Positions 1-8,643 are shown, numbered from the stretch's first letter. The stretch is DNA of 64,000 bases from Brevibacillus brevis (GCF_001039275.2 NZ_CP030117.1:3472001-3536000), one strand, 5' to 3'. Program-made: numbers and translations. Notes: generated by a model not told the origin, from the letters alone.

Positions 1-580
1 TCCCGTATTGGACTCCCCCTTGTATATCAGAAGTCAACGAATCTCCCACCATCAGTACGTTCGCCTTCTCCGTCCATTGCAGTTTGGAAAACGCGTATTC
101 AAAAATTTCCCGATCCGGCTTCTTATAGCCGACCTCTTCGGAAATAATCAGGTGTTCAAACGTGTTACAAAGCGGTGAAGCGGCAATTCTTGCCGTTTGA
201 ACAGAGGCGAACCCATTCGTAATGATCACCAAGCGGCAATCCTGCAAACTGTTGCACAATTCAACCGCTCCCGGTACCAAATGCACTTCTTTGCCCAAGG
301 ATTCGAGATAGGCGCTGCCGAAAGCCTCTGCATCGACGTCTAGCTGAACAGCTTTGAAAAGTCTTCGAAATCTCTCTACGCCCAGCTCTGCTAGAGTGAT
401 CCGCCCCTTTTCTAAATCCTCCCACAATCCTTTACTGATCTCTTTGTAAACCGCTCCATAATCAGACGATCCCGTAGCGAGTCCAAATTGGGAAAACGTC
501 TTTTGCAGTGCATTTTCTTCTGTCTTTTTGAAGTCGAGAAGTGTATCATCTACATCGAATAATATGACTTGATAGCGCAT
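1..580 (-). CDS. HAD-family hydrolase, YjjG/YfnB type (3' end cut by window)
   Basis: Reading back from 580 gives a protein beginning MRYQVILFDVDDTLLDF, whose DxDxT nucleophile motif defines haloacid dehalogenase-type phosphatases. Further on are an ITNG motif (motif II), a conserved lysine in GYKKPD (motif III) and VGDS (motif IV). All catalytic motifs are therefore present and only the last part of the protein is missing beyond position 1. Family members of this size with a helical cap are cytoplasmic 5'-nucleotidases or broad phosphatases. The ATG at 578-580 is preceded by GGAGG with a 5-nt gap, so the start is secure. Substrate cannot be told from sequence. Confidence 0.85.
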   Translation of the reverse strand, partial: MRYQVILFDVDDTLLDFKKTEENALQKTFSQFGLATGSSDYGAVYKEISKGLWEDLEKGRITLAELGVERFRRLFKAVQLDVDAEAFGSAYLESLGKEVHLVPGAVELCNSLQDCRLVIITNGFASVQTARIAASPLCNTFEHLIISEEVGYKKPDREIFEYAFSKLQWTEKANVLMVGDSLTSDIQGGVQYG

Positions 581-667
581 GGCAACCTCCAGAAATCTTT
601 ACTGATCAAGTATTCGTACAAACTAACACCTTTCTATCATATCAAAAACAGAAGACCAACCTGCATA

Positions 668-698
668 CAAAAAGCCTCGAACTGTATCATTCGAGGCC
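668..698 (-). terminator. Rho-independent terminator after the YmaF-like gene
   Basis: GCCTCGAA at 674-681 pairs with TTCGAGGC at 690-697, an 8-bp stem with an 8-nt loop. Read on the minus strand it is followed by TTTTTGT. It lies just past the stop at 711. Confidence 0.85.
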
Positions 699-710
699 GT
701 GAAAGATTTT

Positions 711-1070
711 TTAGAGGAGTGGCTTCTGGATCAACGTCGCGAATTTGAACCGGTGGACGTGACCATCGTTAAACGTGGTAGTTCCTCTCACAAAATGAAC
801 ATGCTTTCCATTTCCAACCGGAATTGCGGGTCCAGTTACAATTCGCACGCGATGGAGATGATTGAAGAAGTCTGTATTTGACCGAATGACATGAACGTGG
901 CTTTTTCCTCTTGGGATTGCTTGACCAGTGACGCCAGCAAAACGGTGATTGTGTCGATCTGCTCCTTCTTCTGCAAGCTGCGTGCTACCTAAAAATTCAT
1001 GAACATGTCTCTGAATTCGTGCTGTACTTTTACTTTTTAACTTCCATTTTAATCTTTTTTTCTTAGCCAT
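711..1070 (-). CDS. YmaF-family His-rich protein
   Basis: A 119-residue protein with a lysine-rich start (MAKKKRLKWKLK) and several HxH pairs separated by about 28 residues, such as RHVHEF, SHVHVI, KHVHFV and GHVHRF. These regularly spaced motifs with G-x-AIPxG linkers are the signature of the YmaF family of Bacillales. That family has no established function, and the repeated HxH pairs suggest metal binding (inference). I chose ATG at 1070 because AAGGG lies 8 nt upstream; the earlier GTG at 1079 has no room for a ribosome site. The gene ends in its own terminator and is probably monocistronic. Confidence 0.75.
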   Translation of the reverse strand: MAKKKRLKWKLKSKSTARIQRHVHEFLGSTQLAEEGADRHNHRFAGVTGQAIPRGKSHVHVIRSNTDFFNHLHRVRIVTGPAIPVGNGKHVHFVRGTTTFNDGHVHRFKFATLIQKPLL

Positions 1071-1169
1071 TGTAATCACCCTTCCATCCCTGGCTTGCTA
1101 TCACTGTATTCAGTGTGACAAGGATGCGGACTGGTCAACAGCTTTTTTTCTACGAAAATCCATACTACC

Positions 1170-1634
1170 CTAGCTTAATGCTCGCTTTTTTCCTACATAG
1201 CTCCCTGCAATGATGATCGAATTCGTATATCCGCCACTTACATTATCGAAACCTGAAAGTAAGGTTGGAACCCCCACAAATTCAACCGTATCATCTCCAT
1301 AGATATCTAAAGCACCTAGGTAAACAATTTGGTAGCTATCCTCCTCGTCATTGACGACATGCAAGACGGAAACTGTTCCCATTTCCGGTATTTCTTCCTC
1401 TTCGATGCTCATCACCGTTCCTTTATCTTGAATCATCGAAGCATGATACTTGGAAATATTTTTATTCATATGTTTCGGTTGCACATTTTGATCGACAAAT
1501 TGCTGGGCTTCCTTCACTTTCTCTCCAGTTGCGGGGAACAGATGGGCATGCTTTGCCAAAAACGCTTTGGATTCCGGCGGAAATTCTGCTCCCGCTTCAA
1601 AGCCATTCACTTTATGTAAGGCGAGTACAGCCAT
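1170..1634 (-). CDS. hypothetical protein, 154 aa
   Basis: I do not recognise this protein. It is acidic and soluble-looking, without signal peptide or membrane segment. The N-terminal third is helical (FPPESKAFLAKHAHLF), and the C-terminal part looks like beta strands (TVSVLHVVNDEEDSYQIVYLG) ending in a glycine/serine-rich strand and a basic tail. The ATG at 1632-1634 has only a weak ribosome site, so an internal start is possible. It is divergent from the isochorismatase-like gene 91 bp away. The 100 bp between its stop and the YmaF gene holds only a short CACTG/CAGTG hairpin. Confidence 0.55.
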   Translation of the reverse strand: MAVLALHKVNGFEAGAEFPPESKAFLAKHAHLFPATGEKVKEAQQFVDQNVQPKHMNKNISKYHASMIQDKGTVMSIEEEEIPEMGTVSVLHVVNDEEDSYQIVYLGALDIYGDDTVEFVGVPTLLSGFDNVSGGYTNSIIIAGSYVGKKRALS

Positions 1635-1725
1635 CGAAAGATATGTAGCGACATTATTTACTTGGCAGGAAGTACACGCTTACCTACCGAATGATCTATC
1701 CACATGATAAAAGGAAGGTGAGGCA

Positions 1726-2253
1726 ATGAACGCACTCTTAGTCATTGATGTGCAAAGCGGAATTGTGAGCTGTGGGGATTACAAAGAGGAACTTATTTTG
1801 ATGGAACAGGTAATCAAGGATTTTAAAGAGAGCAAACGTCCTGTCATTTTTATCAGACATATCGATGCTGCAGAAGAAAGTCCACTGAATAGAAGCTCTA
1901 TCGGTTCTGAAATACACCCTCCATTAAAAGACTATTCCGACTACTTGATTGAGAAGCAAACCCCTAGTTCCTTCTTCCAAACGGAGCTCACACAAACTTT
2001 AGAAAAGTTAGGGGTCGATCATCTTTTTATCATTGGTTTTGAGACGGAATTTTGTTGTATGTTTACAGCGATCGCTGCCTATGACCGTGGATATAAAGTG
2101 ACTTTCATTAAGGACGCGACTGGTACAACCAATACCGCTGAATCATACGGCATGCAAGGATTAGACATTCATCAGTTTGTAGGAACCGTTCTCCGTTGGT
2201 CGAGTGTCATTGAAGTAGTAAACTACGCCGAGTACGCTGAAAAATACAAATGA
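1726..2253 (+). CDS. cysteine hydrolase, isochorismatase-like
   Basis: A 175-residue protein with the isochorismatase-like fold: NALLVIDVQ at the start carries the catalytic aspartate, the second-strand lysine sits in LIEKQTPSSF, and the nucleophilic cysteine is in GFETEFCCMFTA. Proteins of this size include nicotinamidases, N-carbamoylsarcosine amidases and isochorismatases. The cis-peptide region and metal ligands do not let me choose between them, but the shape resembles YecD/YwoC-like Bacillus hydrolases. AAGGAAGGTGAGG lies just before the ATG. It is probably a single-gene transcript, with a possible hairpin terminator at 2283-2320. Confidence 0.85.
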   Translation: MNALLVIDVQSGIVSCGDYKEELILMEQVIKDFKESKRPVIFIRHIDAAEESPLNRSSIGSEIHPPLKDYSDYLIEKQTPSSFFQTELTQTLEKLGVDHLFIIGFETEFCCMFTAIAAYDRGYKVTFIKDATGTTNTAESYGMQGLDIHQFVGTVLRWSSVIEVVNYAEYAEKYK

Positions 2254-2282
2254 TGTGAATATGTCGTACCTGTTATCCGAGG

Positions 2283-2320
2283 ACTCGCCATCGATTTCCC
2301 ATTATGGATTGGATGGCGAG
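2283..2320. terminator. possible bidirectional hairpin terminator
   Basis: CTCGCCATC (2283-2291) pairs with GATGGCGAG (2312-2320), a 9-bp stem with a 20-nt loop. It sits between convergent genes. T tracts are weak on both sides, so efficiency is uncertain. Confidence 0.4.
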
Positions 2321-2371
2321 TATTTCAATGCCTTTGTTTATCTAGACCGTTCCAAAAAATTACCCTCTACA

Positions 2372-4969
2372 TTAGATATTTTCGTTCTTCAGCGATTCAA
2401 CGATATTCTGTTCTTTATGTTTTCTAGTCGCATAGAGGATTGATGTACCCACAATAAAAAACACACCTATCCCTGCAATGAAAAGATTCGCCCAAGGCAA
2501 CGTAAAAGCAAATTCAAAATTCCGGCTAAGGCTCATGTAGATGAAAAACATCACGCATAAACTAATCGGTAAACCGTAAATAAGCGACTTCATTCCATAA
2601 AAGAATCCTTCGAAACGTAGCATTTTCTTCATACCCTTTGGCGTCATGCCAATGGAGGCCAACATCGCAAACTCACGTTTTCTCAAGGCCATCCCTGTCG
2701 AAATCGTGTTGATAATATTTGCCATACAAATGAGTCCGATGAGAACCACAAACCCATATAGGAATACGGATGTGACTGTGGCGCGATTCATTGCATCCTG
2801 ACGCTCCTCAATCAGATTAGTCGTATAGACATGTACATCTGGATATTCGTCAATAATCGGGTTCAATTCATTTTCCAATGCCACAGACTGCTCTGTTGTA
2901 AATTGAATCTCGCTGGTAACTTGTTGAGACAGCATATCGTTACCTAATTCTCGTAGCTTGTCAAAACTTCGTTCAGAAACAACAAATGTCACCGTAAAAG
3001 CATCTTCCTGGTAGTGTAGCATAAAAGGTGGACGTTTATCCGTGATAGAAGCAATTCGGATTTTAGCTCCTTCAACCTTCGTGAATGGTATTTCTGATCC
3101 CTCTTGGACTGCTAGTTGAGAGATATCTGTAAAATTATGTTGTTCTTTCAAGGTGAACCGATTGACAAGTATTGCAGAAATCTCGTCTCCTTCCAATTTC
3201 TTCGCATCAATCCCTGCGGTTTGCAGATACGCTGCAAAAGAGGCCTCATCAAGAGAAACAATGTTTGAAGACATGTAGTATTTCCCATCTGGATTAAGAG
3301 TAAGGCGACTGGATATGTCTGTGGTAACCTCGTTTTCGTTGAGGATTAGATCATCAAAAAGAAGTTGGGTCTTCACTTTCGTTGTTGCGTTTTGGACAGA
3401 CATCAATTCATTTGTTAATGACCTTACCCTTTCCAGATCGGCTCCTCTTGCGTATACTGACAAATCATAGGGTAGCGGTGCTTGCGCCATATTATAGGAC
3501 TTATCCATATACAACGAAAAGGAAGAAGCTGCTAGGTACAAGATTACGCTGATCGCAAGAGAAAAGACAGTTGAGCGATAGTGGTGTTTATTCCTTTTCA
3601 GATTTTTTAATCCTAGTTCCGCTTCAAATCCAAACAACTTACGAGTCATTTTGGATGTTCGAACATCTTTTCCTTTTATTTCGATATCCTTTGTCTGGCG
3701 GATCGCAGTTATCGGTGTAATTCCCGATGCCCTCACTGCTGGAAACCATGCAGAAATGAACAGTGTCAAAATGGAAAACAAAATGACAGCAACCATACTA
3801 AACGGCTCTATCACCAATCGCATCGGTTCGCTAACGACAAATATTTTTTGAATGAATGGGCTGAGCAAATGGAGAGTAACCCCAATGCCAATGGACCCAA
3901 AAAACAACCCGGCCGGAATAGCTATGACCCCGATCACAGCGGCTTCAAAAAATACAGAAGCCCTTTTTTGCTGTTTGGTTGCCCCTATGCTAGATAACAT
4001 CCCTAATGTGCGGCTACGCTCTGAAAGCGAGATCGCAAACGCGTTGTAGATTAGTGAGACAGATCCAATCAGAATGATACTTCCAACGGTTAAGACTGCC
4101 AGATACATGGTGGTAAGAAAGTGGGAATCATTCGAAATCCCGGAATAAAGCAAAAGATCCCGGTTGTACTTGACTTTTACTCCATTCGATTTAACTTGAT
4201 CCTTTACTCCGTTCACCTTACTTGCAATCATGTTACTCGTTTCATAAATATCATTCCCTAAACCTTTAAAATCCTTATATTCAACACTTACCGTGTAGGG
4301 AGAACCCGCCTCTAAATCATTCTCGGAAAGACCACTAAATGCACGGTATGCAGCCATTGCTTCGTGCTCTTTATCTGGTGCTTCAACAATCCCTGTAATG
4401 GTGTATGTTTTCGTTATTGTAGGAGTAAAGACTTCCTTTGATTGATAGGCATCATTGTTGCCCAACGCCTCGCTCTGCCCATCTATATTCAAGCTACGGT
4501 TACCAAAATCTAATGTGACTACATCTCCAACCTTCAAGCTTACCCCGACGGTTCGAAGATACTGCGATGAAAGTGCCAGTTCATTTTCATTCCGAGGCAA
4601 TCGCCCATCAATTAGGCTCACCCCTATTACATCATGATTATTGTGCCCAGTAATATACAAATAAGGCTTCACGCGGTTTGCAGAGTTGGAAAGACGTGCA
4701 AATCCAAGTTTCTGGTCAATGTCGTATCTCTCTACTGCATCTGCATTTGTAATAACCGCAACATCTTCTCCTGCAACATTGAGAAAAGCTGCCTGCCATT
4801 TGCCAGAGTAGGCAATCGCGTTTCGCTGCATCATATCCATGAAAGAACTACTTATCGAAAATACTGCTGTAAGCATTGCGACAGAAATGACAACCCCAAT
4901 GATTGTAACAAGGGTACGGCTCTTATTCTGCTTCATATAACGTAAGGTGAGCTGATTTACGATATTCAT
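2372..4969 (-). CDS. ABC transporter permease, FtsX-like
   Basis: An 865-residue permease. The N-terminal segment (residues 1-40: KNKSRTLVTIIGVVISVAM type) is a single membrane helix, followed by about 230 residues of extracytoplasmic domain and three helices (about 285-415) that form the first FtsX domain. The same pattern repeats, with a helix near 470, a second large ectodomain and a final trio of helices (about 730-860). This 1+3/1+3 layout is that of MacB/LolCE-like mechanotransmission permeases, larger than a classical BceB. ATG at 4969 overlaps the ATPase stop as ATGA. Together with the ATPase, kinase and regulator upstream, it probably senses or removes a cell-envelope-active compound (inference). 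Confidence 0.88.
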   Translation of the reverse strand: MNIVNQLTLRYMKQNKSRTLVTIIGVVISVAMLTAVFSISSSFMDMMQRNAIAYSGKWQAAFLNVAGEDVAVITNADAVERYDIDQKLGFARLSNSANRVKPYLYITGHNNHDVIGVSLIDGRLPRNENELALSSQYLRTVGVSLKVGDVVTLDFGNRSLNIDGQSEALGNNDAYQSKEVFTPTITKTYTITGIVEAPDKEHEAMAAYRAFSGLSENDLEAGSPYTVSVEYKDFKGLGNDIYETSNMIASKVNGVKDQVKSNGVKVKYNRDLLLYSGISNDSHFLTTMYLAVLTVGSIILIGSVSLIYNAFAISLSERSRTLGMLSSIGATKQQKRASVFFEAAVIGVIAIPAGLFFGSIGIGVTLHLLSPFIQKIFVVSEPMRLVIEPFSMVAVILFSILTLFISAWFPAVRASGITPITAIRQTKDIEIKGKDVRTSKMTRKLFGFEAELGLKNLKRNKHHYRSTVFSLAISVILYLAASSFSLYMDKSYNMAQAPLPYDLSVYARGADLERVRSLTNELMSVQNATTKVKTQLLFDDLILNENEVTTDISSRLTLNPDGKYYMSSNIVSLDEASFAAYLQTAGIDAKKLEGDEISAILVNRFTLKEQHNFTDISQLAVQEGSEIPFTKVEGAKIRIASITDKRPPFMLHYQEDAFTVTFVVSERSFDKLRELGNDMLSQQVTSEIQFTTEQSVALENELNPIIDEYPDVHVYTTNLIEERQDAMNRATVTSVFLYGFVVLIGLICMANIINTISTGMALRKREFAMLASIGMTPKGMKKMLRFEGFFYGMKSLIYGLPISLCVMFFIYMSLSRNFEFAFTLPWANLFIAGIGVFFIVGTSILYATRKHKEQNIVESLKNENI

Positions 4970-5649
4970 CGCCGGATCACCTCATCTCTAGAAATCCTGC
5001 CATCCGAAATACCAATAATACGGTCCGCTTGCAAGGCAATATTTTCATCATGTGTAATAACAATCAGGGTTTGATGCCGTTCTTTGTGTAATTTTTTCAA
5101 GAGCTTCACAATCTCAGCACTGTTTTTACTGTCCAGATTCCCCGTAGGCTCGTCAGCCAATACAATGGCGGGACTGCTAATCAAGGCACGGCCAATGGAC
5201 GCACGTTGCTGCTGTCCTCCAGAAAGCTGGTTTGGCAGATGCTTTAATCGCTGTTGAAGACCTAGAGTCTCTACGATACCGGAAAAGATATCTTGATTTA
5301 CTTCTCTACCGTCCAATAGCAACGGCAAGGTAATATTTTCCTCTACAGTAAGGACAGGGATCAGATTGTAGAATTGATAGATAAGTCCAATCTGTCTACG
5401 TCTGAAGATGGCCAGTGCCGTTTCATCCATCGCGTACATATCCGTCTGGTCAACAATCACCTTACCGGATGTGGGCGTATCAACGCCCCCTAGAATATGC
5501 AAAAGCGTAGACTTACCTGAACCAGATGGTCCAATGATCGCCACAAACTCCCCTTTTTGTACGGAAAATGAGATATCGTTCAATGCAGTAACAGCTGTTT
5601 CGCCATCACCGTACGTCTTTGACAGGTTCTCTACTCGCAAAATCTCCAT
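4966..5649 (-). CDS. ABC transporter ATP-binding protein
   Basis: A 227-residue ATPase of the MacB/LolD/BceA group. It has Walker A (GPSGSGKST), the signature LSGGQQQR, Walker B (IVLADEPTGNLD) and the switch histidine (VITHD). The GNLDS sequence after Walker B is typical of ATPases that pair with FtsX-like permeases. Two adjacent ATGs (5652 and 5649) follow GGGAGG, and the second has the better 6-nt spacing. The gene overlaps the permease by 4 nt, so the two are translationally coupled. Confidence 0.92.
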   Translation of the reverse strand: MEILRVENLSKTYGDGETAVTALNDISFSVQKGEFVAIIGPSGSGKSTLLHILGGVDTPTSGKVIVDQTDMYAMDETALAIFRRRQIGLIYQFYNLIPVLTVEENITLPLLLDGREVNQDIFSGIVETLGLQQRLKHLPNQLSGGQQQRASIGRALISSPAIVLADEPTGNLDSKNSAEIVKLLKKLHKERHQTLIVITHDENIALQADRIIGISDGRISRDEVIRR

Positions 5650-5734
5650 CATGATCCTCCCAGATAAGTGATTACGTCTAGAATAGCTGCCAAACATGTC
5701 TCGTCGGTGACATTCATTCTTACAATTTTGTCAT

Positions 5735-6736
5735 CTACATCATTTGCTTGTAAAATTTGATTTTGAATGTTGTGCCTACACCAGTCTGGCTTTCCATAAA
5801 CACATCGGCGTTTTGACTTTGCAAGATTGTTTTAGACATGGCTAGCCCTATTCCAATACTATCCACTCCTGCATTCTTCCCTTTATAAAATCGTTCAAAA
5901 ATGTGTGGAGCATCTTCTGGGCTAATCCCTTCGCCACTGTCGGTAATAACAATTTGTGTATACAAGGGTGTTTCCTCACACGAAATGGCAATACGTCCCC
6001 CAACGGGCGTATGCTCAATCCCGTTTTTCATTATGTTCAAAATGGCTTCTACCGTCCAGTTTTCATCTCCATACACGAAAAGGTCTTCTTTACAGGAAAA
6101 AGAAAGCTCCTGATTTTTTAATTCCATGGGGACGAGGAGCGGTTCTAATGCCTTGTTTATCATTTTTTTGACAGATACGAGTTCCTTCTTGAAAATAACG
6201 CTCTGCACATCGATTTTGGACAGCTTGAGCAATGAAGTCACGAGCCATTCAATACGCTTCAACTGATTGATAATCTTGCCCAAGAACTCCTCCCTCTTTT
6301 CTTTTGGCAGACTAGGGTTGTTTAACAAATCAGCCATGACAAACATAGAGGCAAGTGGCGTTTTTAGTTGATGGGAGATGTTCGAAAGAGTATCTGCCAA
6401 GTATTGTTTGTCCTTTTTCAGAAGAGTAGACTGCTCGGATAACGTTAATGTCACTTTATAAATATCATTTTTCAGAATACTCAATTCACCCTCAACGTTA
6501 TCCCTAATATCCATCGTGGGTTGGCCAGAATATACAGAAGCCAAATAATAAGCGAGCTTACTGATGTCCTGATAACGTTTGCGGGTAAACATGAAAAAAC
6601 ATGATAGGAGCAGAAATACCATGGCAATCGCCACAATCCCCGCTTTCCAATCGATTATCCAAAGAATCGTGATCCCAATGATGGAAATCACTACGCTATA
6701 CATACATAACTTGCGGATTTCCTTGTTTTTAAGCAT
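5735..6736 (-). CDS. sensor histidine kinase, short intramembrane-sensing type
   Basis: A 333-residue kinase with two membrane helices (about residues 12-50) separated by only a few residues, so there is no extracellular sensor domain. This is the hallmark of kinases that read the state of a partner ABC transporter, as in BceS-like systems. The dimerisation helix holds the phospho-accepting histidine in NISHQLKTPLA. The ATPase domain has an N box (NIMKNGIEH), DSGEGI, FERFYKG and GIGLAMSK. ATG 6736 overlaps the end of the regulator gene, and the GTG nine bases earlier is an alternative. Confidence 0.9.
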   Translation of the reverse strand: MLKNKEIRKLCMYSVVISIIGITILWIIDWKAGIVAIAMVFLLLSCFFMFTRKRYQDISKLAYYLASVYSGQPTMDIRDNVEGELSILKNDIYKVTLTLSEQSTLLKKDKQYLADTLSNISHQLKTPLASMFVMADLLNNPSLPKEKREEFLGKIINQLKRIEWLVTSLLKLSKIDVQSVIFKKELVSVKKMINKALEPLLVPMELKNQELSFSCKEDLFVYGDENWTVEAILNIMKNGIEHTPVGGRIAISCEETPLYTQIVITDSGEGISPEDAPHIFERFYKGKNAGVDSIGIGLAMSKTILQSQNADVFMESQTGVGTTFKIKFYKQMM

Positions 6737-7415
6737 GACTTCCACTCATTCGATAGCCAAGTCCGCGTACGGTTTCTATCACTTTGGGATTCTGGCTATC
6801 ATCCTCCAACTTTTCTCGTAGCCGCTTAATGTAGACCGAAAGAGTATTGTCATTGATAAAGTTTCCATCTAGATCCCAAATGCCCTCTAACAACTGATTT
6901 CTGGACAGAACTTGCCCTCTACTATTTATGAATGCCAACAGCAAGCGGTATTCTAAAGCAGTCAGCATCACTTCCTCGGTTCCTTTGTACACTTTAGCCA
7001 GTTTTGTATTCACGACAACATGTCCAATCTTCACTTTGTCAGTCGGGGTGGGTTCTTTTTGGTAGTGCCTAAGGGATGACTTCATTCGGCTAATCAGCTC
7101 CCGGATACGAAACGGCTTTGTGATATAGTCGTCTGCTCCCATATCTAACCCTCGAACCACATTGATTTCATCATCACACGCCGTCAAGAAGATGACAGGT
7201 GCATCCTGATTTTCTTTTACATATTCGCAAATTTCATAGCCATTACCATCTGGCAAAGTTAGATCCAGTAAATAAATATCAAAACGTTGTTGCTTGATTG
7301 TTTCAATGGCAGTTTGCTTCCCTTCACAAAGAACTACTTCATAACCCTCACTGGAAAGCGAATAGTGCAAACCATCTGCAATGGTCTTGTCATCTTCTAC
7401 TACTAAAACCTTCAA
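6729..7415 (-). CDS. response regulator, OmpR/PhoB family
   Basis: A 228-residue regulator. The receiver domain (1-120) has the acidic pair EDD, phosphoacceptor aspartate in YLLDLTLPDG, threonine in FLTA and the conserved lysine in ITKPF. A winged-helix DNA-binding domain follows (about 130-225; EYRLLLAFINSRGQVLSR, then YIKRLREKLEDD, and a VRGLGYRM end). The start is a TTG at 7413-7415 with GGGGAGG 7 nt upstream. It is the first gene of the regulator-kinase-ATPase-permease operon and most likely controls that operon in response to the compound the transporter handles. Confidence 0.92.
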   Translation of the reverse strand: MKVLVVEDDKTIADGLHYSLSSEGYEVVLCEGKQTAIETIKQQRFDIYLLDLTLPDGNGYEICEYVKENQDAPVIFLTACDDEINVVRGLDMGADDYITKPFRIRELISRMKSSLRHYQKEPTPTDKVKIGHVVVNTKLAKVYKGTEEVMLTALEYRLLLAFINSRGQVLSRNQLLEGIWDLDGNFINDNTLSVYIKRLREKLEDDSQNPKVIETVRGLGYRMSGSHA

Positions 7416-7537
7416 TGTTCATCCTCCCCACTGTCATTCATTGTTTTCTCCATCTATATACGATTGATCTACGAAACACAAACGATAAGCATATCCGATT
7501 GTAAATATATGAATCGTATATCGTTCATTCATTGTTA

Positions 7538-7556
7538 TATGACAAAAGATGTCATA
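7538..7556. promoter_or_regulatory. inverted repeat, candidate operator of the DoxX gene
   Basis: TATGACA (7538-7544) and TGTCATA (7550-7556) form a perfect 7-bp inverted repeat with spacer AAAGA. The right arm overlaps a -10-like CATAAT (7553-7558), about 50 bp before the DoxX start codon. A dimeric repressor bound here would block the promoter (inference). Confidence 0.5.
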
Positions 7557-7606
7557 ATGGGCGATTTATACTGAATCCATCAACGAAACGATTGGAGGAT
7601 TTCGGT

Positions 7607-7981
7607 ATGATAGGTCTGCGTATTTTCGCAAAATGGGTATTGATCGTAGGGTTGTGCTTGATGTTTCTTTCATCTGGTATTTATAAGCTGATTGGACATC
7701 CAGAGTCAACACTCGCTTTTCAAGCATTCGGGTTTCCCCATTGGTTCCAAGTTGTAATCGGTTTAGGCGAGGTGCTTGGCGGACTGGGCCTACTGATGAA
7801 AAAGTATACACGTTACGCCGCCTATGCGCTCGCTGTGATTATGCTTGGTGCTACAATCACTCTTCTTTTACACGGTGACACGACTACTGTAGCGATTCCG
7901 TTTGTCTTGCTCCTCGTTTTCTTGCTGATCGGTCGCCAGAGTGGTAGCAAAAAACAGCCGAATCATGCTACGTCGGTTTAG
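7607..7981 (+). CDS. DoxX-family membrane protein
   Basis: A 124-residue protein with four predicted membrane helices. The first contains LMFLSSGIYKLIGHP, the second the VIGLGEVLGGLGLL motif, then two more ending near LLLVFLLIG. This topology and the SGxxKL and GxxExxGGxGL motifs define the DoxX family; Bacillus members (MhqP, CatD) are often induced by quinones or thiol-active compounds. I chose ATG at 7607 because GGAGGA lies 7 nt upstream, rather than the earlier in-frame start at 7532, which would add a non-membrane leader. An inverted repeat in the promoter suggests repressor control. Confidence 0.85.
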   Translation: MIGLRIFAKWVLIVGLCLMFLSSGIYKLIGHPESTLAFQAFGFPHWFQVVIGLGEVLGGLGLLMKKYTRYAAYALAVIMLGATITLLLHGDTTTVAIPFVLLLVFLLIGRQSGSKKQPNHATSV

Positions 7982-8001
7982 AGTCTTATGGCTCGCTAAA
8001 A

Positions 8002-8055
8002 AGGCCGCCAGTTCCCACCCGTAACCAGGTGAGGATTTGACGGCCTCCCGCTTTT
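8002..8055. terminator. hairpin terminator between DoxX and zinc-finger genes
   Basis: AGGCCG (8002-8007) pairs with CGGCCT (8041-8046), with extra pairing of CCA/TGA nearby. CTTTTTCTTC follows on the plus strand and AAAA precedes it, so it may serve both convergent genes. Confidence 0.5.
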
Positions 8056-8072
8056 TCTTCAAGCTCGTTCGT

Positions 8073-8243
8073 TTACAAGTGCTTTTTTATAAAGTGTAGG
8101 AGGGTCTGACCTTGTGCGGTAAGAATGGCTCCCTTACCCTGGCATTTGGGGCATGATTCCTCTTGCTTGTTTTCATTCAAAAGAATCCCCTTGCCTTCGC
8201 ATTCCCAGCAGGATTGCTCTAAGTCATCCATCGAAATCGTCAT
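8073..8243 (-). CDS. small DnaJ-type zinc-finger protein (YuiA/anti-TRAP-like)
   Basis: A 56-residue protein with two knuckles, CWECEGKG and CPKCQGKG, spaced 16 residues apart. The CxxCxGxG pairs are the DnaJ cysteine-rich zinc-binding motif, and here they form nearly the whole protein. Short Bacillales proteins of this build include YuiA and the anti-TRAP protein RtpA, which binds TRAP. No tryptophan genes are in the window, so the anti-TRAP role is not supported. The start is ATG at 8243 with GGGGAGAGG upstream. The gene is convergent with DoxX. Confidence 0.7.
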   Translation of the reverse strand: MTISMDDLEQSCWECEGKGILLNENKQEESCPKCQGKGAILTAQGQTLLHFIKKHL

Positions 8244-8328
8244 GAGACAAAACCCTCTCCCCGCTAAAAATAACCGTACCTTGTCCTGATTTTAACACGA
8301 ATTCGTCATGGGCTGCCAGCAAGTTCAC
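8224..8328 (-). other. short open frame overlapping the zinc-finger gene, unclear status
   Basis: A frame ending at TGA 8224-8226 reads NLLAAHDEFVLKSGQGTV-like sequence with protein-like composition. It overlaps the zinc-finger gene start by 20 bases. Upstream it stays open to a TAA near 8389, but the only conventional start is GTG at 8328, with no ribosome site. It could be a coupled small gene with a rare start or a remnant. Confidence 0.25.
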
Positions 8329-8433
8329 GATCGCTGCGGCAGGCTCTTCCCATGTAGAGCAGCAATTATTTACTACATACCCTTCTGATTAAAAGCATAG
8401 TAGGTAAAGATAGTAAAAAAGGAGGGATGACAT

Positions 8434-8643
8434 GTGGATCAAGAAAAAGTAACCATCAAGATTAACGACAATGGCTCCATTCGTGTTACGGGTGAAGTTG
8501 AATTGCTGGATGGAGCAGGTGACAAGTATGAAGTCGGTTCACCTTTTTCACTCTGTCGATGCGGTCAATCCGAGAAGAAACCGTTCTGTGATGGCACGCA
8601 TAAAAAAATCGGCTTTGAAAGTGCACCACGGGCAAAAGCATGA
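8434..8643 (+). CDS. CDGSH iron-sulfur domain protein
   Basis: A 69-residue protein containing CRCGQSEKKPFCDGTH, which matches the CDGSH cluster motif C-x-C-x2-S-x3-P-x-C-D-G-T-H. Three cysteines and one histidine are known in this family to bind a labile 2Fe-2S cluster used in redox or Fe-S transfer. The N-terminal 30 residues form the beta strands that usually precede the motif. The start is GTG at 8434 with GGAGGG upstream; the overlapping ATG at 8432 is in another frame. A strong terminator follows directly. Confidence 0.9.
   Translation: MDQEKVTIKINDNGSIRVTGEVELLDGAGDKYEVGSPFSLCRCGQSEKKPFCDGTHKKIGFESAPRAKA

Noticed and set aside
2255..2443. 62-aa plus-strand frame after the isochorismatase-like gene
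   Set aside because: It overlaps the permease end and the hairpin, has no ribosome site, and its sequence has no recognisable features.
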